Of a stretch of 8,310 nucleotides of DNA, positions 1 to 7,286 are shown one piece after another. The notes under the pieces were generated by a model. That model searched no databases. It saw only the letters and a list, made by a program, of their open reading frames with translations, and had not been told where the DNA came from. This stretch comes from Mycobacterium sp. GTDB taxonomy: Bacteria > Actinomycetota > Actinomycetes > Mycobacteriales > Mycobacteriaceae. The DNA is taken from positions 1 through 8,310 of the forward strand of contig VERS01000064.1 of the NCBI GenBank assembly GCA_018882545.1, given 5' to 3'. The position numbers and the translations under genes are program-made. The stretch's first letter is position 1. Each line of letters starts with the position of its first letter.

Positions 1-426
1 GTGCTGGAGACGCTGCGGCCGTCGTCCGGGCGGGTTGCCGTCGTGGTCGGGGCAGGCGGCAACCGCGACCCCGGCAAACGTGCGCCGATGGGCCGGGTCG
101 CCGCCGAACTGGCCGACCTGGTGGTCGTCACCGACGACAACCCCCGCGATGAGGACCCGGCCGACATCAGGGCGGCCATCGTCGCCGGCGCCCGATCGGC
201 CGACCGCGACCGCGCGGTGGACATCGTCGAGATCGGCGACCGCCGAGAGGCGATCAGCCACGCCGTCGGCTGGGCCCGCCGCGGCGACGTGGTGTTGGTC
301 GCCGGCAAGGGGCATGAGAGCGGACAGACCCGGGCCGGACTGACCGTGCCCTTCGACGACCGCGCCGAACTGGCCGCCGCCCTGGACGGCGTTTCGGGCG
401 CCGTGGCCGAGCGGACGCTGCCGTGA
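1..426 (+). CDS. murE: MurE, UDP-MurNAc-tripeptide synthetase, C-terminal part (5' end outside window)
   Basis: This is the last 141 codons of the cytoplasmic ligase that adds meso-diaminopimelate to UDP-MurNAc-L-Ala-D-Glu using ATP. The frame is open from base 1. The GTG at base 1 is read as an internal valine, because the segment begins inside the C-terminal ligase domain and the family is about 500 residues long. Seen here: the [11 protein letters not shown] stretch (visible residues 18-28), the DNPR box (visible residues 46-49), which in characterised MurE enzymes selects diaminopimelate over lysine, and the GKGHE motif (102-106), whose Glu contacts the diaminopimelate in known structures. 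The organism is therefore predicted to make diaminopimelate-type peptidoglycan, as mycobacteria do. The stop codon overlaps the murF start by four bases (GTGA), suggesting translational coupling. The identification is secure. The N-terminal and ATP-binding domains cannot be assessed. Confidence 0.96.
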   Translation: MLETLRPSSGRVAVVVGAGGNRDPGKRAPMGRVAAELADLVVVTDDNPRDEDPADIRAAIVAGARSADRDRAVDIVEIGDRREAISHAVGWARRGDVVLVAGKGHESGQTRAGLTVPFDDRAELAAALDGVSGAVAERTLP

Positions 427-1895
427 TCGATCTGTCCGTCGCGCAGATCGCCGAGATCGTCGGCGGCCGCCTTGCCGACATCAGCCCGGCCGAGGCGGCG
501 GCCACCCTGGTCACCGGCACAGTCGAATTCGACTCCCGTGCGGTCACCCCGGGCGGATTGTTCCTGGCTCTGCCCGGCGCCCGATCCGACGGCCACGACT
601 TCGCCGCGGGTGCAGTGGCCGCGGGCGCGGCGGCGGTCCTGGCGGCCCGCCCGGTCGGCGTGCCCGCCATCGTCGCGCCGCCTGCCGCGGCCACCGATGC
701 GCAGGCCGGTGTGCTCGAACACGACTCCGACGGCTCCGGGGCCGCAGTGCTGGCCGCCCTGGCCAAGCTCGCCGCAGCGGTAGCCGCGGAGCTGGCGGCG
801 TCCGGGTTGCGGACCATCGGGATCACCGGATCCTCCGGCAAAACCTCCACCAAGGACCTGATCGCTGCGGTGCTCAGGCCACGGGGGGAGGTGGTAGCCC
901 CGCCGGGCTCGTTCAACAATGAACTCGGCCACCCGTGGACGGTTCTGCGGGCCACCCGGGAAACCGACTTCCTGGTGTTGGAGATGTCGGCCCGGCATCC
1001 CGGAAACATCGCCGCGCTGGCCGCCATCGCGACACCGGCCATCGCGGTGGTCCTCAACGTCGGTACCGCCCACCTCGGCGAGTTCGGCTCACGTGAGGTG
1101 ATCGCGCAGACGAAAGCCGAACTGGTGCAGGCTGTTCCAGCCTCCGGGGTGGTCGTGCTCAACGCCGACGATCCGGTTGTGGCGGCGATGGCGGGACTGA
1201 CCTCGGCGCGGGTGGTCACCGTGGGCCGGTCCGAGTCGGCCGATGTGCGCGCCGAGGAAGTCGAACTGGACGAACTGGCCCGCCCACGGTTCAGCCTGCG
1301 CACCGCCGATGGGGCGGTGCCGGTCGCCCTGGCGGTGCACGGGGAGCATCAGGTCGGCAACGCGTTGGCCGCGGCGGCGGTGGCACTGGAGTGCGGGGCC
1401 GGCCTGCACCAGGTGGCCGACGCCCTGGCCGCGGCCGGACCGGCGTCTCGGCACCGGATGGAGGTGCGGACCCGTTCTGACGGGGTGACTGTCGTCAATG
1501 ACGCCTACAACGCCAACCCGGACTCGATGCGGGCCGGGTTGCAGGCACTGGCCGCCATGGCGCGCGGGACGGGTAAGCGCAGCTGGGCGGTGCTCGGCGA
1601 GATGGGCGAACTGGGCGCGGATTCGATAACCGAGCACGACCGCCTCGGCCGGCTGGCGGTGCGCTTAGATATCAGTCGTCTGGTCGTAGTCGGAACTGGG
1701 AGGCCAATGAGCGCCATGCACCACGGGGCGGTCATGGAGGGATCCTGGGGCTCGGAGTCAGTGCTGGTTCCCGACGCCGAAGCCGCGCTGGAACTGCTGC
1801 GCGCCGAACTTGCTCCCGGGGACGTCGTGCTGGTCAAGGCGTCAAACGCCGCCGGGCTGGGGGCCCTGGCCGAGGCGCTGCTGGACATGCCATGA
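423..1895 (+). CDS. murF: MurF, UDP-MurNAc-tripeptide--D-Ala-D-Ala ligase
   Basis: This cytoplasmic ATP-dependent ligase adds the D-Ala-D-Ala dipeptide and completes the UDP-MurNAc-pentapeptide. The protein has 490 residues. The N-terminal substrate-binding domain (about 1-115) contains the [12 protein letters not shown] motif. The central ATPase domain has the P-loop [10 protein letters not shown] at 133-142 (Lys140), followed by [14 protein letters not shown] and the [12 protein letters not shown] stretch. The C-terminal domain carries [11 protein letters not shown] starting at 359 and ends with [12 protein letters not shown]. The GTG start at 423 is chosen because it overlaps the murE stop (GTGA), it gives the family N-terminus [15 protein letters not shown], and a weak purine-rich stretch (GAGCGGA, 409-415) lies upstream. 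The end overlaps mraY by four bases. A patch around 1665-1710 uses unusual codons, including TTA at 1665. From memory, the M. tuberculosis protein is about 20 residues longer, with the difference near residues 440-450 here. Identification is very secure. Confidence 0.98.
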   Translation: MIDLSVAQIAEIVGGRLADISPAEAAATLVTGTVEFDSRAVTPGGLFLALPGARSDGHDFAAGAVAAGAAAVLAARPVGVPAIVAPPAAATDAQAGVLEHDSDGSGAAVLAALAKLAAAVAAELAASGLRTIGITGSSGKTSTKDLIAAVLRPRGEVVAPPGSFNNELGHPWTVLRATRETDFLVLEMSARHPGNIAALAAIATPAIAVVLNVGTAHLGEFGSREVIAQTKAELVQAVPASGVVVLNADDPVVAAMAGLTSARVVTVGRSESADVRAEEVELDELARPRFSLRTADGAVPVALAVHGEHQVGNALAAAAVALECGAGLHQVADALAAAGPASRHRMEVRTRSDGVTVVNDAYNANPDSMRAGLQALAAMARGTGKRSWAVLGEMGELGADSITEHDRLGRLAVRLDISRLVVVGTGRPMSAMHHGAVMEGSWGSESVLVPDAEAALELLRAELAPGDVVLVKASNAAGLGALAEALLDMP

Positions 1896-2971
1896 GACAG
1901 ATCCTCATCGCCCTCTTCATTTCGCTGATGGTTTCCATCCTGCTGACGCCGACACTCATCCGGCTGTTCACCCGGCAGGGATTCGGCCAGGAGATCCGCG
2001 AGGACGGCCCACCGAGCCACCACACCAAGCGCGGTACACCGTCGATGGGCGGGGTGGCGATCCTGGCCGGCATCTGGGCGGGTTACTTCGGCACCCACCT
2101 GGTGGGGCTCGCCCTGGACGGCATGGGGCCCTCAGCGTCGGGCCTGCTCGTTCTCGGGCTGGCCACCGCCCTGGGCGGGGTGGGCTTCCTCGACGACCTG
2201 ATCAAGATCCGGCGGGCCCGCAACCTCGGCCTGAACAAGAAAGCCAAGACGGCCGGTCAGATAGCCGCTGCAGTGTTGTTCGGCATCCTGGTGCTTCAGT
2301 TCGCCAACCCCGAGGGCCTCACGCCGGGCTCCAACCAGCTTTCCTACGTCCGCGAAATCACCACCGTCGCACTGCCGCCGGCGCTTTTCGTGTTGTTCGT
2401 CGTCGTCATCGTCAGTGCGTGGTCCAATGCGGTGAACCTCACCGACGGCCTCGACGGGCTGGCGGCCGGCGCTATGGCGATGGTCAGCGCCGCCTATGTG
2501 CTCATCACGTTCTGGCAGTACCGCAATGCCTGCGCCACCTCGCCCGGGTTGGGCTGTTACAACGTCCGCGATCCGCTGGATCTGGCCCTGATCGCGGCGG
2601 CCACCGCCGGCGCCTGCACCGGATTTCTGTGGTGGAACGCCGCGCCGGCGAAGATCTTCATGGGCGACACCGGGTCGCTGGCCCTTGGCGGTGTCATCGC
2701 GGGACTGTCGGTCACCAGCCGCACCGAGGTGCTCGCCGTGGTGCTCGGCGCGCTGTTCGTCGCCGAGGTCACCTCGGTGGTGATCCAGATCATCGCGTTC
2801 CGGTCCACCGGGCGCCGGGTGTTCCGGATGGCGCCGTTCCACCACCACTTCGAACTCCTCGGCTGGGCCGAGACGACGGTGATCATCCGGTTCTGGCTGC
2901 TGACTGCGATCGCCTGCGGGCTCGGGGTGGCGCTGTTCTACAGCGAGTGGCTGACCGCCATCGGCGATTGA
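1892..2971 (+). CDS. mraY: MraY (MurX), phospho-MurNAc-pentapeptide translocase, lipid I synthesis
   Basis: This integral membrane enzyme transfers phospho-MurNAc-pentapeptide from the UDP precursor to undecaprenyl phosphate (decaprenyl phosphate in mycobacteria), giving lipid I on the cytoplasmic face. The 359 residues match the length I know for the M. tuberculosis enzyme. About ten hydrophobic segments are expected; clear ones lie near 3-22, 52-70, 84-100, 121-136, 160-178, 230-247, 281-302 and 332-350. Family motifs in order: KRGTPSMGG (46-54), Asp101-Asp102 in [23 protein letters not shown] (179-193), FMGDTGS (256-262, Asp259) and the histidine box PFHHHFE (His317-319). The three aspartates correspond to the catalytic and Mg2+-binding residues of characterised MraY. 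The ATG at 1892 overlaps the murF stop (ATGA) and gives the typical MRQILIA N-terminus; there is no strong ribosome binding site, so coupling to murF is likely. This is a target class for nucleoside antibiotics such as tunicamycin. Confidence 0.98.
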   Translation: MRQILIALFISLMVSILLTPTLIRLFTRQGFGQEIREDGPPSHHTKRGTPSMGGVAILAGIWAGYFGTHLVGLALDGMGPSASGLLVLGLATALGGVGFLDDLIKIRRARNLGLNKKAKTAGQIAAAVLFGILVLQFANPEGLTPGSNQLSYVREITTVALPPALFVLFVVVIVSAWSNAVNLTDGLDGLAAGAMAMVSAAYVLITFWQYRNACATSPGLGCYNVRDPLDLALIAAATAGACTGFLWWNAAPAKIFMGDTGSLALGGVIAGLSVTSRTEVLAVVLGALFVAEVTSVVIQIIAFRSTGRRVFRMAPFHHHFELLGWAETTVIIRFWLLTAIACGLGVALFYSEWLTAIGD

Positions 2972-2982
2972 TGAGCGGGTGA
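2971..2982 (+). other. Three-codon mini-ORF (Met-Ser-Gly) bridging mraY and murD
   Basis: The mraY stop TGA (2969-2971) shares its last base with an ATG at 2971. That ATG opens ATG-AGC-GGG-TGA, and its stop in turn overlaps the GTG start of murD at 2979 (GTGA). The arrangement is read directly from the sequence. A role as a relay for terminating ribosomes between mraY and murD is inference; chance is a real alternative. Confidence 0.3.
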
Positions 2983-4460
2983 CGATGGGCGGGGATCGGA
3001 CGTCCGGCGCCCACCCGGAGTTGTGGCCGCTGGCGCCGGGAGCCCACGTACTGGTGACCGGTGCCCGGGTCACCGGCCGGGCGATCGTGGCGGCGTTGCG
3101 ATCCCGGCAGGTCCGACTGTCGGTGTGCGACGACGACCCCGCCGCCGCCCGAACGCTGCCGGACGTACGGTTTCTGGCCACCGCCGAGGCGGCCGCCCGG
3201 GCCGGTGAGTTCGACCTGGTCGTGACCAGCCCCGGGTTCCCGCCGACGGCTCCGGTGCTGCTGGCCGCCGCCGCCGCGGGCGTCCCGATCTGGGGTGATG
3301 TCGAGCTGGCCTGGCGGCTGGACGCGGCCGGGCAGTACGGTCCGCCGCGGCAATGGCTGGTGGTGACCGGCACGAACGGCAAGACCACCACCACCTCGAT
3401 GCTCTACGACATGCTGGTGGCCGGCGGCCTGCGGGCAGTGCTGTGCGGGAACATCGGCGAACCGGTGCTCGACGTGCTGGACCGGCCCGCCGATGTGCTG
3501 GCGGTGGAGATCTCCAGCTTCCAGCTGCACTGGGCGCCGTCGATCCGGCCGACCGCAGGGGTTGTACTCAACATCGCCGAGGACCACCTGGACTGGCACG
3601 GCAGCTTCCCGGCCTACGCCGCGGCCAAGGCCCGCGCTCTCGACGGCCGGGTGGCGGTCGTCGGTCTCGACGACCCGTCGGCCCGCGAACTGCTGCCGCG
3701 GGCGGCCGCCCCGGTCAAGGTGGGTTTCCGGCTCGGCGAACCCGGCCCGGGCGAGCTCGGCGTGCGAAACGGTGCACTGGTGGACCGGGCGTTCGCCGAT
3801 GACCTGCCGCTGGCCGATATCGACACGATCCCGGTCGCGGGACCGATCGGGGTGCTCGACGCCCTCGGGGCCGCGGCCCTGGCCCGCGCGGTGGGCGTCT
3901 CGGCCCCGGCGATCGCGTCGGCGCTGAGCGGCTTCCGGGTCGGGCGGCACCGGTCCGAACCGGTCGGGGTGGTTGACGGTGTGCGGTACGTCGACGACTC
4001 CAAGGCCACCAATCCGCACGCGGCCGAGGCTTCGATCCTGGCCTTCGAGCGGGTGGTGTGGGTGGCCGGCGGGATGCTCAAGGGCGCTTCGGTCGAGCAG
4101 GCCGTGGCGCGGGTGGCCGACCGACTGGCCGGGGTGGTCCTGATCGGCCGCGATCGGGCGGCCTTTGCCGAGGCGTTATCGCGACACGCGCCCGATGTCC
4201 CGGTCATCCAGGTTGTGACGCGGGAGGATGCTGAGGTGCATGAGACAAATGAGTCTGCTGGTGCTGGTGGGACTCGGCTGATCGATGCGGCCGGCCCGGA
4301 CCTCGGCCGTCGGGTCATGTCCGAGGCGGTGGCTGCCGCCGCAGGCCTGGCCCGTCCCGGCGACACGGTGTTGCTGGCCCCGGCCGGGGCCTCCTTCGAC
4401 CAGTTCGCCGGCTACGCCGACCGCGGCGAGGCCTTCGCCCAGGCCGTCCGGGCCCGCTAG
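2979..4460 (+). CDS. murD: MurD, UDP-MurNAc-L-alanine--D-glutamate ligase
   Basis: This cytoplasmic ATP-dependent ligase adds D-Glu to UDP-MurNAc-L-Ala. The protein has 493 residues, close to the mycobacterial length. The N-terminal nucleotide-binding fold (about 20-118) holds [10 protein letters not shown] and the TSPGFPP turn. The central ATPase domain has the P-loop TGTNGKTTT (130-138, Lys135), EISSFQL (177-183), the HLDWHGS motif (from His203), and Lys217 in AAKARAL, which aligns with the carbamylated lysine of E. coli MurD. The C-terminal domain has [16 protein letters not shown] (339-348) and [11 protein letters not shown] near the end. GTG at 2979 is chosen because it overlaps the mini-ORF stop and lies 7 bases after the mraY stop. 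ATG at 2985, two codons in, is an equally plausible start; neither has a clear ribosome binding site. Bases 4215-4280 have atypical codon use and encode a poorly conserved linker; a TTA codon lies at 4176. Confidence 0.97.
   Translation: MTMGGDRTSGAHPELWPLAPGAHVLVTGARVTGRAIVAALRSRQVRLSVCDDDPAAARTLPDVRFLATAEAAARAGEFDLVVTSPGFPPTAPVLLAAAAAGVPIWGDVELAWRLDAAGQYGPPRQWLVVTGTNGKTTTTSMLYDMLVAGGLRAVLCGNIGEPVLDVLDRPADVLAVEISSFQLHWAPSIRPTAGVVLNIAEDHLDWHGSFPAYAAAKARALDGRVAVVGLDDPSARELLPRAAAPVKVGFRLGEPGPGELGVRNGALVDRAFADDLPLADIDTIPVAGPIGVLDALGAAALARAVGVSAPAIASALSGFRVGRHRSEPVGVVDGVRYVDDSKATNPHAAEASILAFERVVWVAGGMLKGASVEQAVARVADRLAGVVLIGRDRAAFAEALSRHAPDVPVIQVVTREDAEVHETNESAGAGGTRLIDAAGPDLGRRVMSEAVAAAAGLARPGDTVLLAPAGASFDQFAGYADRGEAFAQAVRAR
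4228..4281 (+). other. Possible out-of-frame mini-ORF for a hydrophobic peptide inside murD
   Basis: In a frame other than that of murD, ATG codons at 4228, 4240 and 4249 share one reading frame ending at TGA 4279-4281. From 4240 the peptide is [13 protein letters not shown] (13 residues); from 4228 it has 17. The string GGGAGGA at 4222-4228 looks like a Shine-Dalgarno sequence 11 bases before the ATG at 4240, and is among the best such strings I saw in the window. The region coincides with a stretch of codons atypical for murD. Translation is unproven and chance is the default explanation. Confidence 0.15.
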
Positions 4461-4464
4461 CGCC

Positions 4465-6090
4465 GTGGGCAGGCTGAGCGCCCGGTTCCGGCGCCGGGTC
4501 GCCGGGAGTGTCGGCGCACCCGGCGGGGAATCCCCGTCGACCGGGCGGGTGCCGCGGTTCGCCCCGCCGGCGAGATTCGGGGCCTGGCTGGCCCGGCCGA
4601 TGACGTCCTTCCACCTGATGATTTCGGTTGCCGCCCTGTTGACTTCCCTCGGCCTGATCATGGTGCTGTCGGCCTCCGGCGTGCATTCCTATGACGAGGA
4701 CGGCACGCCCTGGGCGATCTTTACCCGGCAGGTGATGTGGGCGGCGCTGGGCCTGTTCGCCTGCTGGTTCGCCCTGCGGCTGCGCGTTCGGTTTCTGCGC
4801 CGCACCGCATTTGCCGCCTACCTCACCACCATCGTCTTGCTGGTGCTGGTCCTGATCCCCGGAATCGGCCGGGTCGCCAACGGCACCCGCGGCTGGTTCG
4901 TGTTCGGCGGCCTGTCCATGCAGCCCTCCGAGCTGACCAAGATCGCCTTCGTGATCTGGGGTGCGCATCTCCTGGCGGCCCGGCGGATGGAGCGCGCCTC
5001 CCTTCGGGAAATGCTCATCCCGCTGATCCCCGCGGCGGTCCTCGCGCTGGCTCTCATCGTCGCCCAGCCCGACCTCGGCCAGACCGTGTCACTGGGCATC
5101 ATCCTGCTGGCCCTGCTGTGGTTCGCGGGTCTGCCGTTGAAAGTGTTCGTCAGCTCCCTGGCGGCTTCGATCGCGGCGGCCGCGGTGCTGGCGGTGTCGG
5201 AGGGCTACCGGTCCGACCGGGTGCGCTCCTGGCTGGACCCCAACGCCGATGTCCAGGGTGCGGGCTACCAGGCCCGGCAGGCCAAATTCGCGCTGGCCAA
5301 CGGCGGGGTCTTCGGCGACGGGCTGGGACAGGGCGCCGCCAAGTGGAACTACCTGCCCAACGCCCACAACGACTTCATCTTCGCGATCATCGGCGAGGAG
5401 TTGGGATTCATCGGCGCCTTCGGGCTGCTGTGCCTGTTCGGGCTGTTCGCCTATACCGGCATGCGGATCGCCAGGCGATCTGTCGACCCGTTCCTTCGGC
5501 TCCTCACCGCCACCGCCACCGCCTGGGTGATCGGCCAGGTGTTCATCAACGTCGGCTACGTGATCGGCCTGCTACCCGTCACGGGTATTCAGCTACCGCT
5601 CATCTCTGCTGGTGGAACATCAACTGCAACAACACTGTTCATGATCGGATTGATGGCCAATGCTGCGCGTCATGAGCCGGATGCGGTCGCGGCGCTTCGG
5701 GCCGGCCGCGATGACCGGATGAACCGCCTACTGCGGCTGCCGTTGCCGGAGCCCTATCTGCCCAGCCGGGCAGAGGCGCTGCGGGATCGGTTGCGGTCAC
5801 GGCCGGAATCCACCAGGCCGGGTAAGCCAGCTAAGCCGGCTAAGCCGGGCACGCGCAACGACGCTGCGCCCGCGAGGCGCCGTACGGCCCGCGCGGGGAC
5901 GGGGCACAGTGCGGCGGGTCGGACAGGGCATGATGAAGGCTCCCGGCAGGACAGCGGGCGAGTTCGCCGCGGCGTGCCCCGCCCGGCTCAGTCCGGCAGC
6001 GCCCCGCAGTCTCGGCGTGCTGCAGCGCAGGGTCGCACGGGGCAGCGGGACCAACGGGCCCGGGTACTGGAAGGTCATCGTTACCGGTGA
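4465..6090 (+). CDS. ftsW: FtsW, septal SEDS-family peptidoglycan glycosyltransferase
   Basis: This polytopic membrane protein polymerises lipid II at the division septum with a partner class B penicillin-binding protein (PbpB/FtsI in mycobacteria). The predicted protein has 541 residues. A basic cytoplasmic N-tail (1-45) is followed by about ten hydrophobic segments, near 51-72, 89-104, 116-133, 159-171, 184-201, 207-222, 225-244, 314-333, 345-372 and 381-400. SEDS motifs: GTRGWF (140-145), QPSEL (153-157), QPDLGQ (201-206), [19 protein letters not shown] (296-314) and the SAGGTS loop (381-386). Asp303 aligns with the catalytic aspartate of E. coli FtsW and B. subtilis RodA. The C-tail (about 400-541) is long, Arg/Lys-rich and probably disordered. 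GTG 4465 is chosen as the start: it lies 4 bases after the murD stop and gives an N-terminus like the mycobacterial one. GTG 4549 is an alternative. No clear ribosome binding site is seen. The stop overlaps murG (GTGA). Confidence 0.96.
   Translation: MGRLSARFRRRVAGSVGAPGGESPSTGRVPRFAPPARFGAWLARPMTSFHLMISVAALLTSLGLIMVLSASGVHSYDEDGTPWAIFTRQVMWAALGLFACWFALRLRVRFLRRTAFAAYLTTIVLLVLVLIPGIGRVANGTRGWFVFGGLSMQPSELTKIAFVIWGAHLLAARRMERASLREMLIPLIPAAVLALALIVAQPDLGQTVSLGIILLALLWFAGLPLKVFVSSLAASIAAAAVLAVSEGYRSDRVRSWLDPNADVQGAGYQARQAKFALANGGVFGDGLGQGAAKWNYLPNAHNDFIFAIIGEELGFIGAFGLLCLFGLFAYTGMRIARRSVDPFLRLLTATATAWVIGQVFINVGYVIGLLPVTGIQLPLISAGGTSTATTLFMIGLMANAARHEPDAVAALRAGRDDRMNRLLRLPLPEPYLPSRAEALRDRLRSRPESTRPGKPAKPAKPGTRNDAAPARRRTARAGTGHSAAGRTGHDEGSRQDSGRVRRGVPRPAQSGSAPQSRRAAAQGRTGQRDQRARVLEGHRYR
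5823..5849 (+). repeat. Three-unit 9-bp tandem repeat in the ftsW tail
   Basis: Three consecutive 9-base units (TAAGCCAGC, TAAGCCGGC, TAAGCCGGG) encode the Lys-Pro-Ala-Lys-Pro-Ala-Lys-Pro stretch at about residues 454-461 of FtsW. The units differ at one base each, so this is a slightly degenerate microsatellite-like repeat. Unit number can change in steps of three without shifting the frame. It lies in the basic, probably disordered C-terminal tail, so length variation would probably be tolerated. Confidence 0.8.
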
Positions 6091-7286
6091 GTGTCTCTGG
6101 GGTCGACGGCGGAGTGGCGCGCCGTGATTCGGGCGCCGACCGATCGCGCCCGGAGACGGTGTCGGTGGTACTGGCGGGCGGGGGCACCGCAGGGCATGTG
6201 GAGCCGGCCCTGGCCGTGGCCGATGCGCTGAGCGTGGCGCACCCGGGCGTGCGCATCACGGCCCTGGGTACCGCCCGAGGTCTGGAGACCCGGTTGGTGC
6301 CGGAACGCGGTTATGACCTGCGCTTGGTCACACCCGTTCCGCTGCCACGCAAGCCCAACCTGGATCTGCTCCGGTTGCCGATGCGAGTCCGCCGGGCCGT
6401 CCGGCAGACCCGGGCGGTGTTCGATGCGGTCGACGCTGATGTGGTGGTTGGCTTCGGCGGCTACGTGGCGGTCCCGGCCTATCTGGCCGCGCGGGGCCGG
6501 TCGGCGGGGCGATCTGGGGGGCGGGGTCGAGTGCCCGTGGTGGTGCACGAGGCCAACGCCCGCGCGGGGTTGGCCAACAGGCTCGGAGCGCGGTTCGCCC
6601 GCCGGGTGCTGGCGGCGGTGCCGGGTTCGGGCCTGGCCCGCGCCGAGGTGGTCGGGATGCCGTTGCGCGCCGCGATCACCAGCCTGGACCGCTCAGCGCT
6701 GCGGGCCCAGGCGCGCGAGCACTTCGGCTTCGCCGACGACGCCCGGGTGCTGCTGGTGTTCGGCGGTTCCCAGGGCGCGGTCTCGATTAATCGCGCGGTC
6801 TCGGCGGCGGCCCCGGCACTGGCGGCGGCCGGAGTGTCGGTGCTGCACGCGCACGGGCCGAAGAACGCCCTCGACCTTCCGGCCCCGCTGGCCGGCGAGC
6901 CGCCCTACGTCGCGGTGCCGTACCTGACCCGGATGGATCTGGCCTACGCGGCCGCGGATCTGGCCGTCTGTCGCTCCGGCGCGATGACCGTGGCCGAGGT
7001 CTCCGCCGTGGGCCTACCGGCGGTGTACGTACCGCTGCCCATCGGAAACGGCGAACAACGGCTCAACGCCCTGCCCGTGGTCCGGGCCGGCGGGGGAGTG
7101 CTGATCGACGACGCCGACCTGACCCCGGCCTACGTCGCCACCGAGGTGGTCGGACTGATCAACGACGCGCCTCGGTTGGCTGCCATGACGGCGGCCGCGG
7201 CGGGGGCGGGCCATCGCGATGCCGCCGGGCGAATCGCGGAGATCGTCCTCGACGTGGCACGGACCGGCCGGGGGGCACGCCGATGA
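6087..7286 (+). CDS. murG: MurG, lipid II-forming GlcNAc transferase
   Basis: This peripheral membrane GT-B glycosyltransferase (family GT28) moves GlcNAc from UDP-GlcNAc to lipid I, making lipid II at the inner membrane face. The protein has 399 residues. A polar leader of about 25 residues precedes the N-terminal Rossmann domain with GGGTAGH (31-37; His37 in the conserved motif), RGLETRLVP and GFGGYV (122-127). [11 protein letters not shown] (154-164) follows. The C-terminal UDP-GlcNAc-binding domain has FGGSQGA (225-231), RSGAMTVAE (296-304), PLPIG and EQRLNA (323-328). A variable Gly/Arg-rich insert lies at about 136-148. GTG 6087 is chosen because it overlaps the ftsW stop (GTGA); GGAAGG at 6069-6074 lies 12 bases upstream. 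In-frame GTG codons at 6114 and 6159 are alternatives, since the leader is not needed for the fold. The end overlaps murC by four bases (ATGA). Identification is very secure. Confidence 0.98.
   Translation: MSVSGVDGGVARRDSGADRSRPETVSVVLAGGGTAGHVEPALAVADALSVAHPGVRITALGTARGLETRLVPERGYDLRLVTPVPLPRKPNLDLLRLPMRVRRAVRQTRAVFDAVDADVVVGFGGYVAVPAYLAARGRSAGRSGGRGRVPVVVHEANARAGLANRLGARFARRVLAAVPGSGLARAEVVGMPLRAAITSLDRSALRAQAREHFGFADDARVLLVFGGSQGAVSINRAVSAAAPALAAAGVSVLHAHGPKNALDLPAPLAGEPPYVAVPYLTRMDLAYAAADLAVCRSGAMTVAEVSAVGLPAVYVPLPIGNGEQRLNALPVVRAGGGVLIDDADLTPAYVATEVVGLINDAPRLAAMTAAAAGAGHRDAAGRIAEIVLDVARTGRGARR

Noticed and set aside
254..1303. Long open frame on the - strand across murE/murF (349 codons)
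   Set aside because: It is antisense to two certain genes, and its composition (Arg, Ser, Ala, Pro, Thr) is what high-GC DNA gives in shadow frames. No recognisable domain.
1810..2982. + strand open frame of 390 codons overlapping the whole of mraY
   Set aside because: An Arg/Pro/His-rich shadow of mraY in another frame; mraY itself has all catalytic motifs. Only its last codons (Met-Ser-Gly, stop) are noted, as the junction mini-ORF.
2132..3394. Long open frame on the - strand across mraY/murD (420 codons)
   Set aside because: Antisense to conserved motifs of MraY and MurD; low-complexity composition rich in His, Asp, Gly and Arg with no family resemblance.
4285..4464. Upstream extension of ftsW to an ATG at 4285
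   Set aside because: The 60 added codons lie inside murD and read as a low-complexity Pro/Arg/Ser shadow. GTG 4465, just after the murD stop, gives the expected FtsW N-terminus.
4263..5616. GCTGGTGG octamers (the E. coli Chi sequence) in the murD and ftsW patches
   Set aside because: The octamer also occurs elsewhere in the window as ordinary Leu-Val coding sequence (for example near 3414 and 7943), and mycobacterial end-resection enzymes are not known to use this Chi.
5640..5682. Small inverted matches (CATGA/TCATG and ATTG/CAAT) after the ftsW rare-codon run
   Set aside because: Stems of four to five bases, too short to support a terminator or structured RNA, and with no U-run.
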